A stretch of 6,314 nt of DNA from RGIG8775 sp045128735 (lineage in GTDB: Bacteria > Bacillota > Clostridia > Oscillospirales > CAG-272): contig JBGVRT010000073.1 of NCBI GenBank assembly GCA_045128735.1, positions 1-6,314 on the forward strand, in the 5' to 3' direction. Position numbers and translations under genes: made by a program. Below the pieces are notes generated by a model. The model saw only the letters and a list, made by a program, of their open reading frames with translations. It made no database searches and was not told where the DNA came from. The number at the start of each line of letters is the position of its first letter. Within the stretch, counting starts at the first letter, position 1. Below are positions 1 to 4,834 of the stretch, in pieces.

Positions 1-13
1 TATTTCACAACCG

Positions 14-286
14 TTTTATAAAGCGCAAACCGTAACCCCGCTTTTTCTTTTTGATGCAAAAGGCGCAAAAATGAAATGCAAATGGCTTCGCCATTTGGAT
101 AAAGAATTGGTTTCGCGGTTAAACACCGCGAATTTGCTACGAAAACCCCTAATTCTTTACACTCAAGAAAAAGAAAAACGCCGATGCGCCTGCGGGCGCG
201 AGATTGTCGCTTTTTGAAAAAAGCTCCGCAAAAACTTTTCTCGCGGGCTGCAGTGCGAACACATCTTCAAACACCAATTTATCGGT
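14..286 (-). repeat. Dispersed intergenic repeat, copy 1 (interrupted)
   Basis: This non-coding repeat occurs three times in the window: here, at about 2745-2920, and at about 6200-6314 (cut by the window end). Copy 1 is inverted relative to the other two. Positions 168-241, read on the minus strand, match 6241-6314 at 73 of 74 bases; similarity to copy 2 is lower but continuous. Shared landmarks are an AAACCGTAACCCCGC end (28-41), a GCGCC/GGCGC hairpin with a 4-nt loop (186-199) beside a T-tract on the minus strand, a GCGA/TCGC hairpin (198-210) followed by TTTTT on the plus strand, and a GTGCGAACA end with a trailing CAAACACC. Copy 1 lies downstream of pfkA in the same orientation to pfkA as copy 3 has to the carboxypeptidase gene. 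Outer boundaries are approximate. No transposase is present, so it is either a non-autonomous element or a REP-like structural repeat. Confidence 0.85.
71..163. repeat. Palindromic segment nested inside repeat copy 1
   Basis: Copies 1 and 2 align up to GGCGCAAAAA and again from about AAGAAAAACGCCGATGCGCC, but copy 1 carries roughly 85 more bases between these points, where copy 2 has about 8. The extra DNA is structured. An 8-bp hairpin CAAATGGC/GCCATTTG has a 3-nt loop (79-86 with 90-97). A second 8-bp hairpin TTCGCGGT/ACCGCGAA (112-119 with 125-132) is enclosed by a 9-bp inverted repeat TAAAGAATT/AATTCTTTA (100-108 with 151-159). This looks like a second small palindromic element inserted into the first, or a longer variant of the repeat. 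Edges are uncertain by about 10 bases. Confidence 0.6.
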
Positions 287-411
287 CGTCCAACGCTAAC
301 GACTCGGTGTTTAGCCGAGGAGTGGGTTGCGTGGCATTATGTTTGTACAAACCATGGTGCGCTGACCTATAGGGCTGCGGCGCCTTCGCCGCCAAACAAT
401 AATTTATCGGT
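268..411. repeat. Gene-free segment bracketed by 19-nt direct repeats
   Basis: CAAACACCAATTTATCGGT (268-286) recurs at 393-411 with two mismatches, enclosing about 106 bases. Inside are a perfect 12-bp palindrome GTTTGTACAAAC (341-352), a CTCGG/CCGAG stem (303-307 with 315-319), an 8-bp palindrome CCTATAGG (366-373) and a GCGGCG/CGCCGC hairpin with loop CCTT (377-392). The stretch ATAGGGCTGCGGCGCC resembles ATAGGGTGCGGCGCCC at 2931-2946 beside repeat copy 2, so it may belong to the same repeat family. No credible reading frame is present. Confidence 0.45.
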
Positions 412-415
412 ACGC

Positions 416-447
416 AAAGGGGCTGAGTTACTAACTCAGCCCCTTTT
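416..447 (-). terminator. Long perfect hairpin downstream of pfkA, probable terminator
   Basis: AAAGGGGCTGAGTTA (416-430) and TAACTCAGCCCCTTT (432-446) are perfect complements, giving about 14 bp with a 3-nt loop, some 33 bases past the pfkA stop. Read in the pfkA direction, the hairpin is followed by only three T before GCG, while in the plus direction it is followed by TTTT. It is a strong hairpin with a weak U-tract for pfkA and may work in both directions. A smaller stem TCTCG/CGAGA (459-463 with 471-475) sits just after the stop codon. Confidence 0.65.
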
Positions 448-479
448 AACGTATTTATTCTCGCTTTCAACGAGAGGAC

Positions 480-1556
480 TTACTTACAAATAATCTTTGC
501 AAGCTTATAAAGGCGGTCGATTTCGGAGGTGCGCTTTGCGCATATCTCCTTCATCTCGTTATACTGCTCCTGCGAGAAGCCCTCAAGGTCGCCTTCCTTA
601 AGCTTGTTCTTATACATACGGTCAACGATAAGCGCAAAGTTGATATCAACAGGCTTAATTTCGCCGTCTATTTCGCACATAACAAGGTCGCTCTTGCCCA
701 AAAGAAGCTGCTCAACAGCCGCCGCGCCCATTATAGTTGCGGTAAGTCTGTCGCGAAGTGTGGGCGAGCCGCCGCGCACGATATGTGCGAAGCGAGCAAA
801 GCGTGTTTCTATGCCCGTTTCAGCCTCGATCTTCTTTGTCAGATACTCTCCGATGGGCTGTCCGTCAGCCGTCTTTACGCCCTCGCTGACAACAACTATC
901 ATTCCGCGCTTACCCGATGCCTTTACCTGCTTTATCTTCTCGATAGCAGCCTCAGCGTCAAAGGGAATCTCGGGAATCGCGATAGCAACCGCGCCCGAAG
1001 CGATACCCGAATTGAGGGCGATACAACCGCAGTCGCGTCCCATAACCTCAACCACGTTGCAACGGCTGTGGGATTCACAGGTGTCACGAAGGTCGTCTAT
1101 AAGCGAAAGAACCGTGTTCATCGCCGTGTCATATCCGATAGTATAATCGGTAGCGGTAATATCGTTGTCAATAGTTCCGGGAATACCGATAGTGGGGATT
1201 CCGTAACGTGTCAGCTCGGTAGCACCTCTGAACGTGCCGTCACCGCCAATTGCCACGATGGCGTCAATATGATTGTCTCTACAGGTTTTTACAGCTTTCT
1301 CCTTACCTTCGGGTGTCATAAGCTCAAGGCAACGGTCGGAGTAAAGCATAGTGCCGCCGCGTGTAATTATATTGGAAACGCTTCTGGGGGTGAGGGGCAC
1401 GAAATTGCCCTTGATAAGTCCGCTGTAACCGCCAAGGATACCGACGACCTCAACGCCCTCCTCAATAGCCTTTCTTGTAATTGCTCTTATAGATGCGTTC
1501 ATGCCGGGTGCGTCGCCGCCCGAGGTAAGAACGCCGATTTTTCTGAATTTTGCCAT
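480..1556 (-). CDS. pfkA: ATP-dependent 6-phosphofructokinase
   Basis: This cytoplasmic enzyme phosphorylates fructose 6-phosphate to fructose 1,6-bisphosphate with ATP, the committed step of glycolysis. The 358-residue product has the group A PFK signatures: GGDAPGMN (13-20) for nucleotide binding, GGDGTF (104-109), PGTIDND (126-132) with the catalytic base at D130, VMGRDCG (171-177), SEG (224-226) and HIVRGG (258-263) with R252 for sugar-phosphate binding. Glycine at both discriminating positions (G107 in GGDG and G127 in PGTIDND) marks ATP rather than pyrophosphate as donor. Allosteric-site arginines equivalent to E. coli R21, R25, R54 and R162 appear kept (R24, R28, R58, R165). At 358 residues it exceeds the usual ~320, with a charged C-terminal extension. 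The ATG is preceded by GGAAGGA seven bases upstream and by a clear promoter, so it is probably transcribed alone; weak read-through from holA is possible. Confidence 0.97.
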   Translation of the reverse strand: MAKFRKIGVLTSGGDAPGMNASIRAITRKAIEEGVEVVGILGGYSGLIKGNFVPLTPRSVSNIITRGGTMLYSDRCLELMTPEGKEKAVKTCRDNHIDAIVAIGGDGTFRGATELTRYGIPTIGIPGTIDNDITATDYTIGYDTAMNTVLSLIDDLRDTCESHSRCNVVEVMGRDCGCIALNSGIASGAVAIAIPEIPFDAEAAIEKIKQVKASGKRGMIVVVSEGVKTADGQPIGEYLTKKIEAETGIETRFARFAHIVRGGSPTLRDRLTATIMGAAAVEQLLLGKSDLVMCEIDGEIKPVDINFALIVDRMYKNKLKEGDLEGFSQEQYNEMKEICAKRTSEIDRLYKLAKIICK

Positions 1557-1618
1557 TTATATGTCCTTCCTTTTTTCAAAGCTTATTCGATATTATTTTA
1601 ACAAACGAATTCCTATCT

Positions 1619-1647
1619 ATTGTAATACATAACTACCAAAAAATCAA
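1619..1647 (-). promoter_or_regulatory. Sigma-A-type promoter of pfkA
   Basis: On the minus strand a -35 TTGATT (1647-1642) and a -10 TACAAT (1624-1619) are separated by exactly 17 bases in an AT-rich gap. Initiation near 1612 would give a leader of about 55 bases, too short for a typical riboswitch, and no leader structure is evident. This is inferred from consensus matching only. Confidence 0.7.
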
Positions 1648-1697
1648 GAGGTTTTGAGAAATTTATTAAAGAAAATCAAATAGGTTTCTTTTTTTCA

Positions 1698-2732
1698 TTA
1701 CAGCAGACAAATCAGCTTTTCAATCTGCTCGTAGTTGCGTTTTCCGTAGGTTTTCATTGCAAGGTCGGCGTCAAGGCAGAGCTCGAGCGAGCGTTTGAGT
1801 CTGTCTAAGGTAGCGTGCTCGGTGGCTTTGAGATAAAGCCCAACCTTAAATTCGTGCACCTTAATTATCTTGGCGATGTCTGTGGTGGTTGCTCCGCTCT
1901 CCTTAAGGAGCTTGGTCATATACATATTTGAGTAAAGCCCCGCAATTTCGGCGAGGGCGTACTCGGGCTTGACCTGACGGAATTTCATTACCGCCAACGC
2001 CTCAAGAGCCTCGGCGCGCTTGCCGTTCATGGCGGCGTTTGAAAAGGCGAATTGGTCGAACTCGGTTTCGGGAACGGCGACAAAGCGGATGTCCTCTGCC
2101 GTCACCTCGTTGCGTCCGTGGGTGTGGAGATACGCCGAAAGCTTTTTTATCTCGTTTGAAAGCTCGAACATTCCCGTTCCGCAATATTCGATAAGATATT
2201 TTGCCACACTGTCCGTTACTTTTATTCCCTCGTGCTCAAAATGTCTTGCCGCCCACACCGCAAGCTTTGCGGGTGACGACGGCTCAAACTGCACGGGTGT
2301 TGCGAATTCCATTATTTTTTTGAGCAGTGCGGAGGGCTTTTTTGGCAGGTAGCCGACATCAAGCCCGTCGGGAATTACCGAGATAATAAGCACGTTCATC
2401 TCGTCCTGTCCGTATTCCTCAAGCAGCTTTACAACCGCGTCGCATTCGGTAGGCTTTATGGCGCTGAAATTGAAGGATTTGAGCACCACAAGCTTGCAAT
2501 CCGCCATCATCGGCGGAGCTTCAAGGGCGCGTGCGAGGGCGTCAAGTGTGAAGTCGGGGAAATCAATGGTCATATCGTTGAAGCAGGCAAAGCCCTCGTC
2601 GGGGCAGACAACCTCGCGGGTGGCTTTTATGGCGTAGGACTTGAGATAATCCTCCGCGCCAAAAAAGACGAACGCGCCGCGCACGCCGTTCTTCAAACGC
2701 TTTCTGTATTCTGTTTCGGTGATAATGTCCAT
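1698..2732 (-). CDS. holA: DNA polymerase III delta subunit (clamp loader)
   Basis: HolA is the clamp-loader subunit that opens the beta sliding clamp and loads it on primed DNA during replication. I choose the ATG at 2732 (344 residues, the normal family size) because GGAGG lies seven bases upstream; an open frame continues 13 codons further but without a comparable site. The N-terminal AAA+-like domain shows FVFFGAEDYLK (about 21-31), typical of the family, then PPMMADCKLVVLKSF (about 74-88), and lacks a functional Walker A, as expected for delta. The middle has a GTGMFELSNEIKKLSAY helix segment, and the C-terminal collar domain ends in AMKTYGKRNYEQIEKLICLL. The gene lies 141 bases upstream of pfkA and 215 bases downstream of ogg. 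Repeat copy 2 fills that gap up to the Shine-Dalgarno. No convincing own promoter is visible, so it probably depends on the ogg promoter. Confidence 0.93.
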   Translation of the reverse strand: MDIITETEYRKRLKNGVRGAFVFFGAEDYLKSYAIKATREVVCPDEGFACFNDMTIDFPDFTLDALARALEAPPMMADCKLVVLKSFNFSAIKPTECDAVVKLLEEYGQDEMNVLIISVIPDGLDVGYLPKKPSALLKKIMEFATPVQFEPSSPAKLAVWAARHFEHEGIKVTDSVAKYLIEYCGTGMFELSNEIKKLSAYLHTHGRNEVTAEDIRFVAVPETEFDQFAFSNAAMNGKRAEALEALAVMKFRQVKPEYALAEIAGLYSNMYMTKLLKESGATTTDIAKIIKVHEFKVGLYLKATEHATLDRLKRSLELCLDADLAMKTYGKRNYEQIEKLICLL

Positions 2733-2744
2733 AGCTTTTCCTCC

Positions 2745-2920
2745 GTTTGAAACGCTTTGTTCGCACCGCACCCCGAGATAAAAGTTTTTGGGCGACTTTT
2801 TGAAAAAAGTCGCGAGTCTCGCGCCCGCAGGCGCATCGGCGTTTTTCTTTTGTTGAGCTTTTCTTTTTGCGCCTTTTGGTTCAAAAAGAAAAGCGGGGTT
2901 ACGGTTTATGCCTTACAAAA
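2745..2920 (+). repeat. Dispersed intergenic repeat, copy 2
   Basis: This is the uninterrupted version of the repeat, in the ogg-holA gap. It has a perfect 10-bp hairpin GCGACTTTTT/AAAAAGTCGC (2792-2801 with 2804-2813), a CGCGA/TCGCG stem (2811-2815 with 2819-2823) followed on the minus strand by AC and six T, a GCGCC/GGCGC stem (2821-2825 with 2830-2834) followed on the plus strand by ATCGGCG and TTTTT, and a perfect 13-bp stem GCTTTTCTTTTTG/CAAAAAGAAAAGC (2857-2869 with 2882-2894). Its left end, CAAAC on the minus strand (2749-2745), directly touches the GGAGG Shine-Dalgarno of holA (2744-2740). The other end reaches to within about 30 bases of the ogg stop. The ogg transcript enters it in the opposite orientation to that seen by the genes next to copies 1 and 3. 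Confidence 0.85.
2803..2823 (-). terminator. Terminator-like hairpin inside repeat copy 2, facing ogg/holA transcripts
   Basis: Read in the ogg-to-holA direction, CGCGA-GAC-TCGCG is followed by AC and six T. The equivalent sites in copy 1 (GCGA/TCGC at 198-210, then five T) and copy 3 (6284-6272 on the minus strand, then five T) keep the stem while the loop changes. The stem is short, four to five bp, so any termination is probably partial. If active it would reduce holA relative to ogg. Confidence 0.35.
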
Positions 2921-2947
2921 TTGTTATATCATAGGGTGCGGCGCCCA

Positions 2948-3784
2948 TCAATTGTTATTCACGTACCTCTCGTAATAAAACAAAACCTGCTGTGCCACGC
3001 CGGCGTATCTGCCGAGACCGCGAGGGTCAAAGCTCTCGTCAAAATATTTTGCGATTACTTTCTTTATCCACACGTCAATGGGGAACGCGTCGTACTTCGA
3101 AAAACCGAACAGCAGGGCGCAGTCGGCAACCTTCGGTCCGATTCCTTTCACCGTGCAAAGCGCCTTTTCGGCTTCGGGCGTGGAGAGTTCCGACACCGAG
3201 GCAATATCAAGCTCACCGCGGACAACCTTTTGTGCCGCGTCGATTATGTAGGGCGCTCGAAAGCCCATTTTCAGCTCTCTTAACCTGTCCACTCCAAGGG
3301 CTAAAACCGCCTTTGCCGTGGGAAAGGAGTACACCCCCTCGGCTATTTTCTCTCCCGCCTCGCGGGAAAGCGCAGAGATAAGCCCCTTTATTCTCGGTAT
3401 GTTGTTGTTCTGCGAAATGATAAAGGAGCAGATAGTCTCCCAAGGGTCTTGCCGAAGTATTCTTATGCCCTTTCCGTGCTCCACCGCAAGGCGCAGAGCC
3501 TCGTTGTCCGACAGCGACAAAAGCTCGCCGTGTATCGCGCCGTAGTCCTCGTCAAGCGAGAGGTAGCGGCGCCACAGCGACTCAAAATCCCTCTCATCCG
3601 AGCCTATAACGCAAAGATATTCTCCGTCCTGCGCAAAAGAAACCTGCCTGCCAAAGGCAACGCCTCGGTATTCCACCTCAAATGCGCTGTCCTCAACTCT
3701 GTCAAATCTGAAGCACTGCCCGCAATCAAAGGTGCGGTCTATATCTATTCCGAACTCGTTTTTTATTCTGAATATCTTGTCCAT
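2948..3784 (-). CDS. ogg: OGG1-type 8-oxoguanine DNA glycosylase/AP lyase
   Basis: This base-excision repair enzyme removes 8-oxoguanine paired with cytosine and nicks the abasic site. The 278-residue product follows the OGG1 layout. The N-terminal domain has CGQCFRF (21-27), where G22 corresponds to human G42 that reads the 8-oxo lesion. Next come RQDPWETICSF (111-121) and SQNNNIPRI (124-132), with N126 matching human N149 that inserts at the estranged cytosine. The helix-hairpin-helix-GPD core has GIGPKVADC (214-222) with catalytic Schiff-base lysine K218 and PIDVW (235-239) with the GPD aspartate D237. Lysine plus aspartate indicates a bifunctional enzyme rather than an AlkA-type monofunctional one. 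I take the ATG at 3784: it fits the family N-terminus and has AAAGAG upstream, whereas a TTG nine codons earlier has no clear advantage. It has its own promoter and probably co-transcribes holA. Confidence 0.93.
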   Translation of the reverse strand: MDKIFRIKNEFGIDIDRTFDCGQCFRFDRVEDSAFEVEYRGVAFGRQVSFAQDGEYLCVIGSDERDFESLWRRYLSLDEDYGAIHGELLSLSDNEALRLAVEHGKGIRILRQDPWETICSFIISQNNNIPRIKGLISALSREAGEKIAEGVYSFPTAKAVLALGVDRLRELKMGFRAPYIIDAAQKVVRGELDIASVSELSTPEAEKALCTVKGIGPKVADCALLFGFSKYDAFPIDVWIKKVIAKYFDESFDPRGLGRYAGVAQQVLFYYERYVNNN

Positions 3785-3817
3785 AAAAATCTCTTTTTGT
3801 AAATTTTTCAAAATCTC

Positions 3818-3846
3818 TTGATGATTTCGCGATATTATGTTATTAT
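3818..3846 (+). promoter_or_regulatory. Sigma-A-type promoter for the DUF6062-mnmM-carboxypeptidase operon
   Basis: The plus strand has -35 TTGATG (3818-3823), a 17-base spacer and -10 TATTAT (3841-3846). Initiation near 3853 gives a leader of about 63 bases. It interleaves with the ogg promoter, so the two presumably cannot be occupied by RNA polymerase together. Confidence 0.6.
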
Positions 3847-3873
3847 TATACTATAAACCGAAGATTTTTTCAA
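3845..3873 (-). promoter_or_regulatory. Sigma-A-type promoter for ogg (and probably holA)
   Basis: The minus strand has -35 TTGAAA (3873-3868), a 17-base spacer and a perfect -10 TATAAT (3850-3845). Initiation near 3838 would leave a leader of about 54 bases before the ogg ATG. Its -10 overlaps the -10 of the rightward promoter by two bases. Confidence 0.75.
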
Positions 3874-3890
3874 GTAGGAATTTCAAAAAA

Positions 3891-3906
3891 CGAAGAAAGG
3901 ACTTCG
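3891..3906 (+). promoter_or_regulatory. Shine-Dalgarno displayed in a small hairpin loop
   Basis: AAAGGA (3896-3901) is the only purine-rich ribosome site before the ATG at 3916, but it is 14 bases away, longer than usual. It is exactly the loop of a CGAAG/CTTCG stem (3891-3895 with 3902-3906). If the stem forms, the site is exposed and the effective spacing falls to about nine bases. Five bp is a weak stem, so this is suggestive. Confidence 0.45.
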
Positions 3907-3915
3907 CCCCGATAA

Positions 3916-4629
3916 ATGGAACAGATATACACCATACCCGTAAACGAGGCGTTTGAGGCTTCCGCCGCCGACTCTGCCTGCGGCTGTGCCTTTTGCGCTA
4001 TGTATAACAAGCTTGAGGAAAACGAGCTTGACCTTATCCTGGGCGCGTCGATGATGGAGCCCGACGTAAGAATAAAAACCAACAAGCAGGGCTTTTGCCG
4101 TACCCACTACGATATGATGTTCGTCCGCAAAAACCGCCTTGGAATGGCGCTGACACTTGAGAGCCACATAAACGAGCTTATCGGCGACACCCGAGAAAGC
4201 CTTGTAAATCTGCTCTCACCCGCAGGTGCAAAGGCGGAGAAGCGCATAGGCGAGCTTGAGGCAAGCTGTTACGTCTGCGCGCGGATAGAATTCAACTTTA
4301 TGCATATGGTGGAGACCGCGGTTATGCTGTGGGAAAAGGACGAGGACTTCAGAAAAAAGCTTGCCGCACAGCCCTATTTTTGCCTACCCCACTACCGCAA
4401 ATTCCTCGAATACGGCAGAAAACGCTTTAACAAAAAGAAAATGCCCGAGTTTTCAAAGGCGGTTGCCGCAGTTGTAGAGCCTTATTTTGACAAGCTTTCG
4501 GGCGACGTGAGCTGGTTCTGCAAAAAATTCGACTACCGCTACGACGAAGAACCCTGGTACGACTCCAAGGACGCCGTTGAAAGAGCAATAAAATTTCTCC
4601 GCGGCGACCTGCACAGGGGCGAACAGTAA
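3916..4629 (+). CDS. DUF6062-like protein with two CxxC/CxxH metal-binding modules
   Basis: The function is unknown. From memory of its opening (IYTIPVNEAFE), the CxFC motif, the LGASMMEPDVR stretch and GFCRTHY, I assign this 237-residue soluble protein to the DUF6062 family found in Clostridia; a profile search would settle it. The visible chemistry is two matching Cys/His sets: C24-x2-C27 with C61-x2-H64, and C118-x2-C121 with C156-x2-H159. The gap between the two halves is 33 and 34 residues, so the protein looks like an internal duplication of a Cys3His site, probably binding zinc or possibly iron. An extra cysteine, C22, precedes the first pair. No signal peptide or membrane segment is present, and the C-terminal third is helical and charged. 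It is first in a rightward operon with mnmM and the carboxypeptidase. The start follows an AAAGGA site in a hairpin loop. Confidence 0.85.
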   Translation: MEQIYTIPVNEAFEASAADSACGCAFCAMYNKLEENELDLILGASMMEPDVRIKTNKQGFCRTHYDMMFVRKNRLGMALTLESHINELIGDTRESLVNLLSPAGAKAEKRIGELEASCYVCARIEFNFMHMVETAVMLWEKDEDFRKKLAAQPYFCLPHYRKFLEYGRKRFNKKKMPEFSKAVAAVVEPYFDKLSGDVSWFCKKFDYRYDEEPWYDSKDAVERAIKFLRGDLHRGEQ

Positions 4630-4633
4630 AACC

Positions 4634-4665
4634 GAAAGGACAAAAATATCACGCTTACTTGACCT
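4634..4665 (+). pseudogene. Dead duplicate of the mnmM start region
   Basis: This 32-base stretch matches 4822-4854, the live Shine-Dalgarno, start codon and first codons of mnmM, apart from one missing base and two substitutions; the last 15 bases (ACGCTTACTTGACCT) are identical. One substitution changes the ATG to ATA, so it cannot start translation. It begins four bases after the DUF6062 stop, where the mnmM start would be expected in a tight operon. This suggests it is the original start, left behind when the intervening DNA arrived. Confidence 0.8.
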
Positions 4666-4821
4666 CGTTCCTTTGCCTCCCTTGTCAAAGGTAGCGAAGC
4701 GGCGACACGGTAGTGAATGACAGCCTTGATACGGCTGTCAGAGCCGTGTCGTGACCGAGCCCGCAGGCGAGACGGGGGACCGCGAAACGCGGTGGAGGGA
4801 TTCAATACGCATCCAAGATTT
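4666..4821. mobile_element. Structured 156-bp insertion (MITE/REP-like) in front of mnmM
   Basis: The segment is packed with inverted repeats: CCTTTG/CAAAGG (4670-4675 with 4686-4691), an outer 8-bp stem CGACACGG/CCGTGTCG (4703-4710 with 4744-4751) enclosing a perfect 8-bp hairpin TGACAGCC/GGCTGTCA (4718-4725 with 4733-4740), a GCC-CGCA-GGC mini-hairpin (4759-4768) and ACCGCG/CGCGGT with loop AAA (4779-4793). GCCTCCCTTGTC near the left edge and GGAGGGATTC near the right edge resemble, from memory, the ends of a short repeat common in Ruminococcaceae-type genomes. It encodes nothing convincing; a GTG frame through it into mnmM lacks a ribosome site. It is flanked by duplicated mnmM start DNA. 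The mechanism of arrival is not shown by the sequence. Confidence 0.7.
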
Positions 4822-4834
4822 GAAAGGACACAAA

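Noticed and set aside
184..372. A reading frame beginning MRLRARDCRFLKKAPQKLF, recurring with variations on the minus strand at 2884 and 6298
   Set aside because: It is the translation of the dispersed repeat. Differences between copies are not synonymous, the frames end at unrelated places and no ribosome site precedes them, so it is not a conserved small protein.
1..479. CRISPR array or tRNA/ncRNA gene in the gene-free left region
   Set aside because: No regularly spaced repeats with unique spacers and no cloverleaf or CCA end; the visible hairpins are accounted for by the dispersed repeat and its nested segment.
783..1601. Long plus-strand reading frame of 272 codons opposite pfkA, and another at 529-1146
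   Set aside because: Both are antisense to a strongly conserved enzyme gene, have no recognisable domain or ribosome site, and are explained by codon bias on the coding strand.
1557..1612. Possible riboswitch or leader regulation of pfkA
   Set aside because: The leader implied by the promoter is about 55 bases and shows no stable structure.
1660..1697. Possible intrinsic terminator between holA and pfkA
   Set aside because: Only an AT-rich AAAGAAA/TTTCTTT pairing with no GC stem; too weak to call.
3785..3811. TTG start at 3811 adding nine residues to Ogg
   Set aside because: It has a similar AAGAGATTT upstream, so it cannot be fully excluded, but ATG is the better codon and the family N-terminus begins close to the ATG at 3784.
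4751..4834. Upstream GTG start that would lengthen MnmM by 28 residues
   Set aside because: The extension is encoded by the inserted repeat, lacks a Shine-Dalgarno and does not fit the family N-terminus; the ATG at 4835 has AAAGGA six bases upstream.
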